From Bacillota bacterium (lineage in GTDB: Bacteria > Bacillota > Clostridia > Lachnospirales > Lachnospiraceae): DNA of 64,000 nucleotides. Below the pieces are notes generated by a model that did not search any database, had not been told where the DNA came from, and was given only the letters and a program-made list of their open reading frames with translations. The first letter of the stretch is position 1, and each line of letters starts with the position of its first letter. The stretch spans positions 53,638-117,637 of the forward strand of contig JAEZNB010000051.1 in assembly GCA_023441965.1 (NCBI GenBank). The letters run 5' to 3'. Below, piece by piece: positions 16,267 through 24,071 of the stretch. The translations under genes were made by a program, and so were the position numbers.

Positions 16267-17571
16267 ATGAGAACCTTGATTAAGAATGGTTATGTAATTG
16301 ATCCGGCATCAGACCGGGAAGGCTATTATGACATCCTGCTGGAGGACGAGCGGATTCTGAAGATCGAGCAGAAGATAATACCGGAGCAGGATGAGGAAAT
16401 GCTGCAGCTGGATGCAGGAGGATGCTATGTGATGCCCGGTTTTATAGATCTGCATGTCCACTTAAGAGAACCCGGCTACGAATATAAGGAGACCATACGG
16501 ACCGGATCCATGTCGGCAGCGGCAGGAGGCTTTACCACCATCTGTCCTATGCCGAATACAAAGCCTGCCACCGATTCAGTGGAGGTACTGAAGCAGGTTT
16601 TACAGAAGGCCCGGCAGGAAAGTGTTGTGAATATCCGGCCGATCGGAGCGGTAACAAAGGGACAGGAGGGGAAGGAGCTTACGGATATCCGTTCCCTGGC
16701 CATGGCCGGAGCGGCTGCGATCAGTGAGGATGGAAAGTCAGTGATGGATACGGCCCTCTATGCGAAGGCTTTGCACCGGGCAGCAGCGGTAGGTCTTCCT
16801 GTTTTTGCCCATTGTGAGGACAAAAGCCTTGTGGGAGCCGGAGTCATCAATGCGGGCAGAAAGGCAGCCGAGCTTGGACTGGAGGGTATCAGTAATGCAG
16901 TGGAGGATATTATTGCTGCCAGGGATATCCTGCTGGCGAAGGAAAGCGGAACAAGGCTCCACCTGTGCCACTGTTCCACGAAAGACAGCGTGAAGCTGAT
17001 CAAAGTGGCGAAGGAGGAAGGACTAGCCGTCAGCGGAGAGGTATGTCCCCACCACTTTACCTTAGCAGATGACGATATCCCGGGTGATGATGCGGATTAT
17101 AAGATGAATCCGCCTCTTCGGTCGAGGGAGGATATAGAAGCCCTGAAGGAAGGACTGCGGAATGGAACCCTGGAGGTAATCGCAACAGACCATGCCCCTC
17201 ATTCGGATGAGGAGAAGAGGAGGTCCTTTCGGGAGGCGCCTTTCGGAATCGTCGGCCTTGAGACGGCATTTGCTCTGTCAGTAACAGAGCTTTTACACCC
17301 GGGCTATCTTACCGCAAGACAGCTGGTGGAGAAGCTGAGTATGAATCCTGCCAGAATTCTCGGAATCGACAGGGGCAGTCTTAGGATCGGAGGCATCGCG
17401 GACATCGTGATTGCGGATCCGGAGCAGGAATACCTGATTGATAAGAACAGCTTCTTCAGTAAAGGAAGGAATACTCCCTTCCATGGAAGAAGGTTGAAGG
17501 GAAAGATCCGCTATACCCTGGTTTCGGGAAGACTTGTATATGATGGAGACAAGCATGAGATTTTATCATAA
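16267..17571 (+). CDS. pyrC: dihydroorotase
   Basis: This 434-residue enzyme closes carbamoyl-aspartate to dihydroorotate, the third step of UMP synthesis. It is the long class I type, with the metal site DLHVHLREPG near residues 60-69, a further His pair in CHHFTLAD, and the distal ATDHAPHSDEEK. The ATG at 16267 follows GAGGGAGGG. It is the first of a pyrimidine cluster (pyrC, pyrF, pyrK, pyrD, pyrE on the plus strand), although an oppositely oriented cyclophilin gene and yjbQ interrupt the series. No PyrR attenuator was recognised in front of it. Confidence 0.96.
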   Translation: MRTLIKNGYVIDPASDREGYYDILLEDERILKIEQKIIPEQDEEMLQLDAGGCYVMPGFIDLHVHLREPGYEYKETIRTGSMSAAAGGFTTICPMPNTKPATDSVEVLKQVLQKARQESVVNIRPIGAVTKGQEGKELTDIRSLAMAGAAAISEDGKSVMDTALYAKALHRAAAVGLPVFAHCEDKSLVGAGVINAGRKAAELGLEGISNAVEDIIAARDILLAKESGTRLHLCHCSTKDSVKLIKVAKEEGLAVSGEVCPHHFTLADDDIPGDDADYKMNPPLRSREDIEALKEGLRNGTLEVIATDHAPHSDEEKRRSFREAPFGIVGLETAFALSVTELLHPGYLTARQLVEKLSMNPARILGIDRGSLRIGGIADIVIADPEQEYLIDKNSFFSKGRNTPFHGRRLKGKIRYTLVSGRLVYDGDKHEILS

Positions 17572-17752
17572 ATAGGAACTTGGCAGTTCTTCTGCAAAGA
17601 GATAGGAAGGAATCGCTCCGAAATTCTATATAGGACCTATGTATGATTGAAGTATGTGAAGTTATCATGGAATATGTAAAGAAGGTTTCGGGCAGTAAGC
17701 CTAAGAATAACCGAATTCTATCTGAAGTAATTCTATGAATTGGAGGATTGGA

Positions 17753-18679
17753 ATGATTAACAGATTAATTGAGAAGATCAGTCAGACGCAGGCACCGATT
17801 GTGGTAGGACTGGACCCGATGCTTAGCATGATACCGGAGCATATCCTGACACAAGCCTACAGCGAGAAGGGGGAGAACCTGGAGGGAGCCGCAGAAGCCA
17901 TCTGGCTCTTTAATAAGGGAATTATTGATGCCACCTATGATTTAATTCCTGCCGTTAAGCCACAGATTGCCATGTATGAACAGTTCGGAATTGAAGGCAT
18001 GAAGGCCTTCCTTAAGACAGTTGATTATAGCAAACAGAAGGGTCTGTTGGTCATCGGTGACATAAAGCGTGGAGATATCGGTTCAACCTCAGAGGCTTAT
18101 GCTACCGGACACCTGGGTAAGGTGGTGATCGGTGGCAAGGAGTTCCGAGGCTTTGATGAGGACTTTGTTACAGCGAATCCCTATCTGGGCTCTGATGGCA
18201 TCCTCCCCTTTATAGAGGTCTGCAAGAGGGAGAGCAAGGGTCTGTTCATTCTGGTGAAAACCTCTAATCCTTCCAGCGGAGAGTTTCAGGATCAGCTGGT
18301 CGGAGATAAGCCCCTCTATGAGCTGGTAGGCCGGAAGGTGGCGGAATGGGGTGAGCTGCATATGGGTGATACCTATAGTCAGATCGGAGCCGTGGTAGGA
18401 GCGACCTATCCGGAGATGGGAAAGGTACTTAGAAAGCTGATGCCAAAGACCTTTATTCTGGTCCCGGGCTACGGAGCCCAAGGAGGTAAAGCAGAGGACC
18501 TAAAGCATTTCTTTCATAAGGATGGTTTCGGTGCCATCGTGAATTCCTCCAGAGGAATCATCGCTGCCTATAAGCAGAAGGGTTATGAGAGGTTTACCGG
18601 TACGACCTATGCGGATGCCGCAAGGCAGGCGGTGCTGGATATGAGGGAAGATCTGAAGAAGGCATGGACCGGCAGATAA
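17753..18679 (+). CDS. pyrF: orotidine 5'-phosphate decarboxylase, type 2
   Basis: The enzyme converts OMP to UMP, the last step of the pathway. At 308 residues it is the longer type 2 (Mycobacterium-like) form, with VGLDPMLSMIPEH at the N-terminus, the active-site run VIGDIKRGDIGST and the phosphate-binding VNSSRGI near residue 265. The ATG at 17753, nine bases after TTGGAGG, is preferred over one six codons earlier that overlaps the ribosome site. A bidirectional hairpin follows. The 180 bases between pyrC and pyrF show no gene and no clear promoter. Confidence 0.95.
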   Translation: MINRLIEKISQTQAPIVVGLDPMLSMIPEHILTQAYSEKGENLEGAAEAIWLFNKGIIDATYDLIPAVKPQIAMYEQFGIEGMKAFLKTVDYSKQKGLLVIGDIKRGDIGSTSEAYATGHLGKVVIGGKEFRGFDEDFVTANPYLGSDGILPFIEVCKRESKGLFILVKTSNPSSGEFQDQLVGDKPLYELVGRKVAEWGELHMGDTYSQIGAVVGATYPEMGKVLRKLMPKTFILVPGYGAQGGKAEDLKHFFHKDGFGAIVNSSRGIIAAYKQKGYERFTGTTYADAARQAVLDMREDLKKAWTGR

Positions 18680-18685
18680 AAAGCG

Positions 18686-18738
18686 AGGATGCTTTTGAAA
18701 GGGACAGGTATCACTTCCTGTTCAATTCAAAGCATCCT
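18686..18738. terminator. bidirectional terminator between pyrF and the cyclophilin gene
   Basis: AGGATGCTTTTGAA (18686-18699) pairs with TTCAAAGCATCCT (18726-18738), with one bulge, and an inner ACAGG/CCTGT stem extends it. On the minus strand a CGCTTTTTATC run follows, so it fits the cyclophilin transcript best and probably serves both convergent genes. Confidence 0.8.
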
Positions 18739-18807
18739 TATATGATTTTATGATTGTATAAGGGACCTATCACAGCGCTTATGTCGGGTAGAATAGCGTA
18801 AGATGCA

Positions 18808-19332
18808 TCAAACCTTCTCAGGCTCAGGATATTCCACGCCGAAGATTTCAACGGTTACTGTCTTCATGATCTGGGGCTCAAGAGGAGCATCGGAATAATC
18901 CGTCTTGGTCTCAGCAATCTTATTTACAGTGCTCTGACCTTCAATTACCTTACCAAAGGCAGCGTAGGAGCCATCCAGATGGGGGGAATCCTTATGCATG
19001 ATAAAGAACTGGGAGCCGGCTGAATCCGGTCTCTGGGATCTGGCCATGGAGATTACTCCGGCTGTGTGCTTCAGGTCATTATTGAAATGATTATAGGAGA
19101 ACTCACCCTTAATGGAGTAACCGGGGCCTCCCATACCGGTGCCCTCGGGATCACCTCCCTGAATCATAAATCCACGGATTACCCGGTGGAATTTTAAACC
19201 GTTATAAAAGCCCTTATTCACCAAGGATACAAAATTATTCACAGTGTTGGGTGCAATGTCGGGATACAATTCAAGCCTTATCTGATCACCACTCTGCATT
19301 TCAATCGTTACGACGGGATTTTTCTTGTCCAT
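18808..19332 (-). CDS. cyclophilin-type peptidyl-prolyl isomerase
   Basis: The 174-residue protein is a cyclophilin that speeds cis-trans isomerisation of proline bonds. It carries the active-site run LKFHRVIRGFMIQGGD and the second motif MARSQRPDSAGSQFFIM. There is no signal peptide, so it is cytoplasmic. The ATG at 19332 follows AAAGGA by six bases and is chosen over the ATG two codons upstream, which would touch the ribosome site. It is a single-gene unit with its own promoter (19391-19419) and terminator, inserted against the direction of the pyr genes. Confidence 0.94.
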   Translation of the reverse strand: MDKKNPVVTIEMQSGDQIRLELYPDIAPNTVNNFVSLVNKGFYNGLKFHRVIRGFMIQGGDPEGTGMGGPGYSIKGEFSYNHFNNDLKHTAGVISMARSQRPDSAGSQFFIMHKDSPHLDGSYAAFGKVIEGQSTVNKIAETKTDYSDAPLEPQIMKTVTVEIFGVEYPEPEKV

Positions 19333-19390
19333 ATACATTCCTTTCTCTGGGTTTACTGACAATAAAGCCTTTATGAGGCTTTTGGAGGTA

Positions 19391-19419
19391 AATATAACAT
19401 AATGGTCAATTTAAGTCAA
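19391..19419 (-). promoter_or_regulatory. sigma-A promoter of the cyclophilin gene
   Basis: On the minus strand TTGACT (19414-19419) and TATATT (19391-19396) are 17 bases apart, about 60 bases upstream of the ATG at 19332. Confidence 0.7.
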
Positions 19420-19429
19420 TAGGCTTAAG

Positions 19430-19455
19430 GGTGTCATAATATTATGATTGACACC
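19430..19455. repeat. inverted repeat in the cyclophilin-yjbQ divergent region
   Basis: GGTGTCA (19430-19436) and TGACACC (19449-19455) form a perfect inverted repeat around a core that contains the decamer ATAATATTAT (19436-19445), the same one found three times at the padR promoter. It lies about 11 bases upstream of the cyclophilin -35 box. It could be an operator for either gene; no regulator is assigned. Confidence 0.5.
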
Positions 19456-19498
19456 GTTTAGAAAAATTAATCTGAAACGAGCTTTTCTTTGAATGAAC

Positions 19499-19527
19499 TT
19501 GTATTTTTTGGAATTGATGTATATAAT
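19499..19527 (+). promoter_or_regulatory. candidate promoter for yjbQ with leader hairpin
   Basis: TTGTAT (19499-19504) and TATAAT (19522-19527) are 17 bases apart; the -10 is perfect and the -35 weak. In the leader, CCCCGCC (19569-19575) pairs with GGCGGGG (19597-19603), and no T tract follows. The 308-base gap between the two divergent genes otherwise holds only the cyclophilin promoter and one inverted repeat. Confidence 0.5.
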
Positions 19528-19640
19528 TAGTAGCAAGATAAAAAATACATACTGCATCGTGCAGGGATCCCCGCCCGGAAGCTTTGCATAGATAGAGGCG
19601 GGGTTGGAATTATCCGAAGAAAGGGAGACTTAAGGAACAC

Positions 19641-20045
19641 ATGGGTGGTGTATATACTTTTGGAGTTAAGACGGATCAGCACACTGCAATGATCGATATT
19701 ACACGCCAGGTCCAGGGGATTGTAAGTGAGAGTAAGGTGAGACAGGGCTTATGTATGGTATTTGTACCCCATACCACAGCTGCTCTTACGATCAATGAGA
19801 ATGCGGATCCTGATGTGAAACGGGATTTTATGATGGAAATTAATAAAATCGTTCCTATGTCCGACGGATATCACCATATGGAGGGCAATTCAGCTGCTCA
19901 TATCAAGGCAAGTATGATGGGCTTTTCTGAAATGATTATCATCGAAGATGGAAGACTTCTCCTCGGAACCTGGCAGGGGATTTATTTTATGGAGTTCGAT
20001 GGTCCGAGAATCCGTAAAGTAAAGGTGAAAATCATCGATGGATGA
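19641..20045 (+). CDS. YjbQ/UPF0047-family protein
   Basis: The 134-residue protein is a compact YjbQ-family member. It shows VPHTTAALTINENADPDV near residues 47-64 and DGYHHMEGNSAAHIK near 76-90, the conserved His/Asn/Asp positions that form the putative active site. Family members have been reported with a low secondary thiamine-phosphate synthase activity, but the true role is unsettled. It lies 111 bases before pyrK on the same strand and could be co-transcribed with pyrK-pyrD-pyrE. No link to pyrimidine synthesis is known. Confidence 0.9.
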   Translation: MGGVYTFGVKTDQHTAMIDITRQVQGIVSESKVRQGLCMVFVPHTTAALTINENADPDVKRDFMMEINKIVPMSDGYHHMEGNSAAHIKASMMGFSEMIIIEDGRLLLGTWQGIYFMEFDGPRIRKVKVKIIDG

Positions 20046-20156
20046 CCCAAAGCCGGGGAGCAAAGGACTGACAAAAAATGAAACTTATCCCTTGTGGTTA
20101 CGAAAGTTTTAAGATATAATCAGAACAACGCAAATGAGAGGGTAGGAGAATACTTA

Positions 20157-20924
20157 ATGACAGTACCTAATAAAATCAGAGCTGTGATAACAGAACAAAG
20201 CCGGTTGGCTGAAGGCATCTTCAGTATGTGGCTTCAGTCTAAGGAGATTACGGCAGCAGCTCATCCGGGACAATTCGTATCCCTATACAGCAGGGATGGG
20301 AGCAGGCTTCTGCCCAGACCGATCAGTATCTGTGAATTAGATAAGAGCCGGGGATTACTGCGCCTGGTTTATCGGGTCGCCGGGAAAGGAACAGAGGAAT
20401 TCTCCGAACTGGCAGCAGGGGACCGGATCGAGCTTATGGGACCTCTTGGTCAGGGCTTTACGGCGGAGGGATCAAAGGCTCTGCTGATTGGCGGAGGAAT
20501 CGGCATTCCTCCGATGCTGGAGCTGGCAAAGCAGCTTACCTGCAGCAGAGAGATTGTACTAGGTTATCGGGACACAGTTTTTTTGGATAAAGAATTTGAA
20601 GCCTATGGCAGAGTTTATCTGTCCACAGAGGATGGCAGTGCAGGTACGAAGGGAAATGTACTGGATGCCATCAGGGCACATCAGCTAAGGGCAGATATTA
20701 TCTATGCCTGCGGACCGACACCAATGCTTCGGGGGATCAAGGAATATGCCAAGGAGCATGGAATCAGAGCCCAGCTTTCCCTGGAGGAGAGGATGGCCTG
20801 TGGTATCGGGGCATGTCTGGCTTGCATCTGCAAGACGAAGGACACAGATCACCACAGCCAGGTACAGAACAGGAGAATCTGTAAAGAGGGGCCGGTGTTC
20901 TGGTCGGATGAGGTGGAGCTATGA
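20157..20924 (+). CDS. pyrK: dihydroorotate dehydrogenase electron-transfer subunit
   Basis: The 255-residue flavoprotein passes electrons from dihydroorotate oxidation to NAD. It has an FAD-binding ferredoxin-reductase fold with LLPRPISI, an NAD-binding glycine run IGGGIGIPPM, and a C-terminal [2Fe-2S] site with cysteines in ACGIGACLACICK and NRRICKEG. The ATG at 20157 follows GTAGGAGAA; upstream in-frame codons lack a site. It overlaps pyrD by four bases (ATGA), matching the known PyrK-PyrD heterotetramer of type IB enzymes. Confidence 0.95.
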   Translation: MTVPNKIRAVITEQSRLAEGIFSMWLQSKEITAAAHPGQFVSLYSRDGSRLLPRPISICELDKSRGLLRLVYRVAGKGTEEFSELAAGDRIELMGPLGQGFTAEGSKALLIGGGIGIPPMLELAKQLTCSREIVLGYRDTVFLDKEFEAYGRVYLSTEDGSAGTKGNVLDAIRAHQLRADIIYACGPTPMLRGIKEYAKEHGIRAQLSLEERMACGIGACLACICKTKDTDHHSQVQNRRICKEGPVFWSDEVEL

Positions 20925-21820
20925 ATACAAAGGTAACGCTGGCAGGAATAACCTTTCAGAACCCGGTAACGACAGCCTCCGGCACCTTTGGCTCCGGAAT
21001 GGAGTATAAGGATTTTGTCGATCTGTCGAGGCTGGGAGCAGTGACTACCAAGGGGGTATCCAGTGTTCCCTGGGCAGGAAATCCTACCCCCAGGGTGGCA
21101 GAGACCTATGGAGGAATGCTGAATGCCATCGGGCTGCAGAATCCGGGTGTGGATACCTTTATCAGCAGGGATATTCCTTTCTTAAGACAATATCAGACGA
21201 AAATAGTAGTAAATGTAGTCGGTAAGACCATAGAGGATTATTGCGAAGTAGTGGACCGTCTGACTGAGACGGATGTGGATCTGCTTGAGATTAATATCTC
21301 CTGTCCCAATGTTAAGGAAGGCGGAATCGCCTTCGGACAGGATGCAGCCAGAGCAGAGCATATCACCAAGGTGCTGAAGGCCAGGGCGAAGCAGCCTCTG
21401 ATTATGAAGCTGAGTCCGAATGTGACAGACATCGCTGAGCTGGCCAGGGCAGTGGAGGCAGGAGGTGCGGATGCCATCTCCTTAATCAATACCATAACCG
21501 GTATGAAGATTGATATTCATAAGAGAAGCTTCCTCTTGGCTAACAGAACGGGTGGTTTATCCGGACCGGCGATTAAGCCGATTGCAGTACGGATGGTCTA
21601 TCAGGCTGCGAAGGCAGTGAAGCTTCCGGTGATCGGTATGGGTGGTATCATGAATGCAGAGGATGCGCTGGAATTTCTGATGGCAGGAGCAACGATGGTA
21701 GCAGTCGGTACGGCAAACTTTGTTAATCCCAGGGCTACCCTGGATGTAATCGAAGGGCTTGAAGCCTACATGGACAGGTATGGCATCTCTGATATCAATG
21801 AATTAATCGGATGTGTATAG
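20921..21820 (+). CDS. pyrD: dihydroorotate dehydrogenase type IB catalytic subunit
   Basis: The 299-residue FMN enzyme oxidises dihydroorotate to orotate. It shows TTKGVSSVPWAGNPTPR near the N-terminus, NISCPNVKEGG with the catalytic Cys near residue 128, SLINTI, and the FMN phosphate site GMGGIMNAEDALEFLMAGA. The Cys base and the adjacent pyrK define the NAD-linked class IB rather than the membrane quinone type. It starts inside the pyrK stop (ATGA), so the two subunits are translationally coupled. Confidence 0.96.
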   Translation: MNTKVTLAGITFQNPVTTASGTFGSGMEYKDFVDLSRLGAVTTKGVSSVPWAGNPTPRVAETYGGMLNAIGLQNPGVDTFISRDIPFLRQYQTKIVVNVVGKTIEDYCEVVDRLTETDVDLLEINISCPNVKEGGIAFGQDAARAEHITKVLKARAKQPLIMKLSPNVTDIAELARAVEAGGADAISLINTITGMKIDIHKRSFLLANRTGGLSGPAIKPIAVRMVYQAAKAVKLPVIGMGGIMNAEDALEFLMAGATMVAVGTANFVNPRATLDVIEGLEAYMDRYGISDINELIGCV

Positions 21821-21893
21821 TCCCGTAACAGCAAGTGGGACAGGAGAGCAAGGTGTCTGTGGCAGACATGGATTATCCTATTAGGAGGTTGGT

Positions 21894-22571
21894 ATGGAAC
21901 AGTATAAGCAGGAATTTATTGAATTCATGGTGGACTGCGGTGTTCTGAAGTTTGGTGATTTTACCACGAAGAGTGGAAGGAAGACCCCCTTCTTTGTGAA
22001 CACGGGCTTTTATCGGACGGGAGCACAGCTAAGAAAGCTGGGTGCATATTATGCCAGGGCCATTCATGACAAATACGGCCTGGAGTTTGATGTGTTATTC
22101 GGGCCTGCTTATAAGGGAATTCCCTTGAGTGTGGCAGCGGCCATGTCAATCAGTGAGCTGTATGAGAAGGAGATCAGATACTGTTCTAACAGGAAAGAAG
22201 TAAAGGATCATGGTGATACCGGTATTCTGCTGGGTTCTCCGATTGTGGACGGAGATAAGGTGATCATTATCGAGGATGTAACGACAGCAGGAACATCCAT
22301 CGGAGAGACGATGCCGGTCTTAAAGGCACAGGGAAAGGTGGAGGTTCTGGGACTGGTGGTATCAGTAGACCGGATGGAGAGAGGGCAAGGCTCCAAATCA
22401 GCTCTTTCTGAAATAGAAGAAAACTATGGGATTGCCACAACGGCAATTGTTACCATGCAGGAAGTGGTAGACCACTTGTATAATAAACCATATATGGGAA
22501 AAATTATAATTGATGATGGATTAAAGTCCGCAATTGATGCTTATTATCAGCAATATGGAGTACGTGGGTAA
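21894..22571 (+). CDS. pyrE: orotate phosphoribosyltransferase
   Basis: This 225-residue enzyme joins orotate and PRPP to form OMP. It has FFVNTGFYRTG near residue 36, VLFGPAYKGIPL around the flexible region, and the PRPP loop IIEDVTTAGTS near 122-132. TTAGGAGG precedes the ATG. It lies 73 bases after pyrD in the same direction and closes the set of pyr enzymes here. carAB and pyrB are not in the window. Confidence 0.96.
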   Translation: MEQYKQEFIEFMVDCGVLKFGDFTTKSGRKTPFFVNTGFYRTGAQLRKLGAYYARAIHDKYGLEFDVLFGPAYKGIPLSVAAAMSISELYEKEIRYCSNRKEVKDHGDTGILLGSPIVDGDKVIIIEDVTTAGTSIGETMPVLKAQGKVEVLGLVVSVDRMERGQGSKSALSEIEENYGIATTAIVTMQEVVDHLYNKPYMGKIIIDDGLKSAIDAYYQQYGVRG

Positions 22572-22589
22572 AAGAAAGGAGGAATTCTC

Positions 22590-22742
22590 ATGATGGAGAA
22601 AATCTATCATACGATGAAATCAGTCGGTGTATGGAATCTGGTGTTAGGAATACTTCTGATCATTGCAGGGCTGTTTGCAGGCATATTTATGATCCTCAAC
22701 GGAGCAAAGCTGCTAAAGAAGAAGTCTGATCTGTTATTTTAA
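22590..22742 (+). CDS. 50-residue membrane protein after pyrE
   Basis: This short reading frame encodes MMEKIYHTMKSVG, one hydrophobic helix of about 24 residues (WNLVLGILLIIAGLFAGIFM) and a basic tail GAKLLKKKSD. It has an excellent ribosome site, AAAGGAGG, nine bases before the ATG, and begins 18 bases after pyrE, so it is very likely translated as part of that operon. The positive tail after the helix points to a cytoplasmic C-terminus. I do not recognise the family. Confidence 0.65.
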   Translation: MMEKIYHTMKSVGVWNLVLGILLIIAGLFAGIFMILNGAKLLKKKSDLLF

Positions 22743-22753
22743 CATAGTGAGGA

Positions 22754-22905
22754 CAGATAACGCTCAGGGTATGAGATACTGAAGCTTCTGATCGGTATGA
22801 TATTCCGAGCGTTAACTTCCTTATCTGATCGGGGGTCAGGATAGAGCTCTGAAAATCAGATATGATTTTGAGCAGTGGGACGATAGGATCCTTCTGCTCT
22901 TTTTT
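22754..22905 (+). promoter_or_regulatory. structured leader with terminator directly before queA
   Basis: CAGATAA (22754-22760) can pair with TTATCTG (22821-22827) and the adjoining AACGCTC with GAGCGTT, closing a domain of about 70 bases. Then CTC-TG-AAAATCA (22847-22858) pairs with TGATTTTGAG (22863-22872). Its 3' end overlaps the 5' arm of a terminator, GAGCAG (22870-22875) with CTGCTC (22894-22899) plus TTTTTT (22900-22905). The two hairpins exclude each other, as in an attenuator. The queA ribosome site comes eight bases later. No known riboswitch consensus was recognised, and it might only be the pyr operon terminator. Confidence 0.55.
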
Positions 22906-22923
22906 CAGGAACCGGAGGTTTTG

Positions 22924-23976
22924 ATGAGAACACAGGATTTTTATTATGAATTACCCGAGGAGTTGATAGCCCAGGATCCGCTGACGGATCGATCCGCTTC
23001 GAGACTGATGGTTCTGGATAAGACTACGGGTGAGCTTGAACATAGAGTATTCAGAGAGATGAAGGAGCTTCTGCAGCCGGGAGATTGTCTTGTGATCAAT
23101 GATACCAAGGTGATTCCTGCCAGACTGATCGGTGAGAAGCAGAAAACGGAAGGCAATACCGGTGAGAACAGTCCGGGGGCAAGGATAGAGCTTCTTCTTT
23201 TGAAACGCAGGGACAAGGATGTTTGGGAGACCCTGGTGAAGCCCGGTAAGAAAGCGAGGCAGGGGACCCGGATCAGCTTCGGAGGTGGACTTATGACCGG
23301 TGAGATCCTGGAGGTCCTGGAGGAAGGAAACCGACTGGTGAAGTTCTCTTACTTGGGGATATTTGAAGAAATACTGGATAAGCTTGGCGAGATGCCCCTT
23401 CCGCCCTATATCACCCACGAGCTGAAGGATAAGAACAGATATCAGACTGTTTATGCGAAGCAGGAGGGCTCTGCGGCAGCTCCCACAGCGGGCTTGCATT
23501 TTACCGGAGAGCTACTGGAGGAGATTGAGACCATGGGGGTCAGGATAGCCAGAGTTACCCTCCATGTGGGTTTGGGTACCTTCCGGCCTGTGAAGGTGGA
23601 AAATGTGACCGAGCATCATATGCATGCGGAGTTCTATCAGGTGCTGCCTGAAGAGGCCGATAAAATAAATGATACGAAGGCGAAGGGTGGAAGGATCATC
23701 TGTGTCGGGACCACCAGCTGCAGAACCATAGAATCGGCAGCGGATGAGAATGGCATGGTTCGGCCCGGAAGCGGGGATACCTCGATCTTTATCTATCCGG
23801 GCTATCGCTTCAAGGTATTGGATGCATTGATTACCAACTTCCATCTGCCGGAATCGACTCTGATGATGCTGGTTTCCGCCCTGGCCGGAAGAGATCACAT
23901 CATGGATGCCTACCGGGAGGCAGTGAAGGAACGCTATCGTTTCTTCAGCTTCGGAGATGCGATGTTCATTAAATAA
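22924..23976 (+). CDS. queA: S-adenosylmethionine:tRNA ribosyltransferase-isomerase
   Basis: QueA transfers and rearranges the ribose of SAM onto 7-aminomethyl-7-deazaguanine in tRNA, forming epoxyqueuosine. The 350-residue protein has DFYYELPEELIAQDP at the N-terminus, LPPYI and the AAPTAGLHFT active-site run near residue 185, and LITNFHLPESTL near the C-terminus. The ATG at 22924, six bases after CCGGAGG, is the proper start; the TTG one codon earlier is not needed. No other queuosine gene is in the window. An attenuator-like leader precedes it. Confidence 0.96.
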   Translation: MRTQDFYYELPEELIAQDPLTDRSASRLMVLDKTTGELEHRVFREMKELLQPGDCLVINDTKVIPARLIGEKQKTEGNTGENSPGARIELLLLKRRDKDVWETLVKPGKKARQGTRISFGGGLMTGEILEVLEEGNRLVKFSYLGIFEEILDKLGEMPLPPYITHELKDKNRYQTVYAKQEGSAAAPTAGLHFTGELLEEIETMGVRIARVTLHVGLGTFRPVKVENVTEHHMHAEFYQVLPEEADKINDTKAKGGRIICVGTTSCRTIESAADENGMVRPGSGDTSIFIYPGYRFKVLDALITNFHLPESTLMMLVSALAGRDHIMDAYREAVKERYRFFSFGDAMFIK

Positions 23977-23987
23977 GGGTATAAAAA

Positions 23988-24065
23988 GGCACCTTATGTT
24001 TTCTGTTTTGCTCCTTCTCAGGGAGATCTTCCCTGCGATAGGGCAAACCGAAATCCAAAGGTGCC
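23988..24065. terminator. bidirectional terminator between queA and the FAD oxidoreductase
   Basis: GGCACCTT (23988-23995) and AAGGTGCC (24058-24065) close a long hairpin with an inner GTTTTGC/GGCAAAC stem and an AGGGA/TCCCT tip. On the minus strand TTTTTATA follows; on the plus strand CATTTCTTATCTTTT follows. Two convergent genes share it. Confidence 0.8.
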
Positions 24066-24071
24066 CATTTC

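Noticed and set aside
22743..22905. preQ1 or SAM riboswitch assignment of the queA leader
   Set aside because: None of the known consensus elements was recognised; only the attenuator-like layout is claimed.
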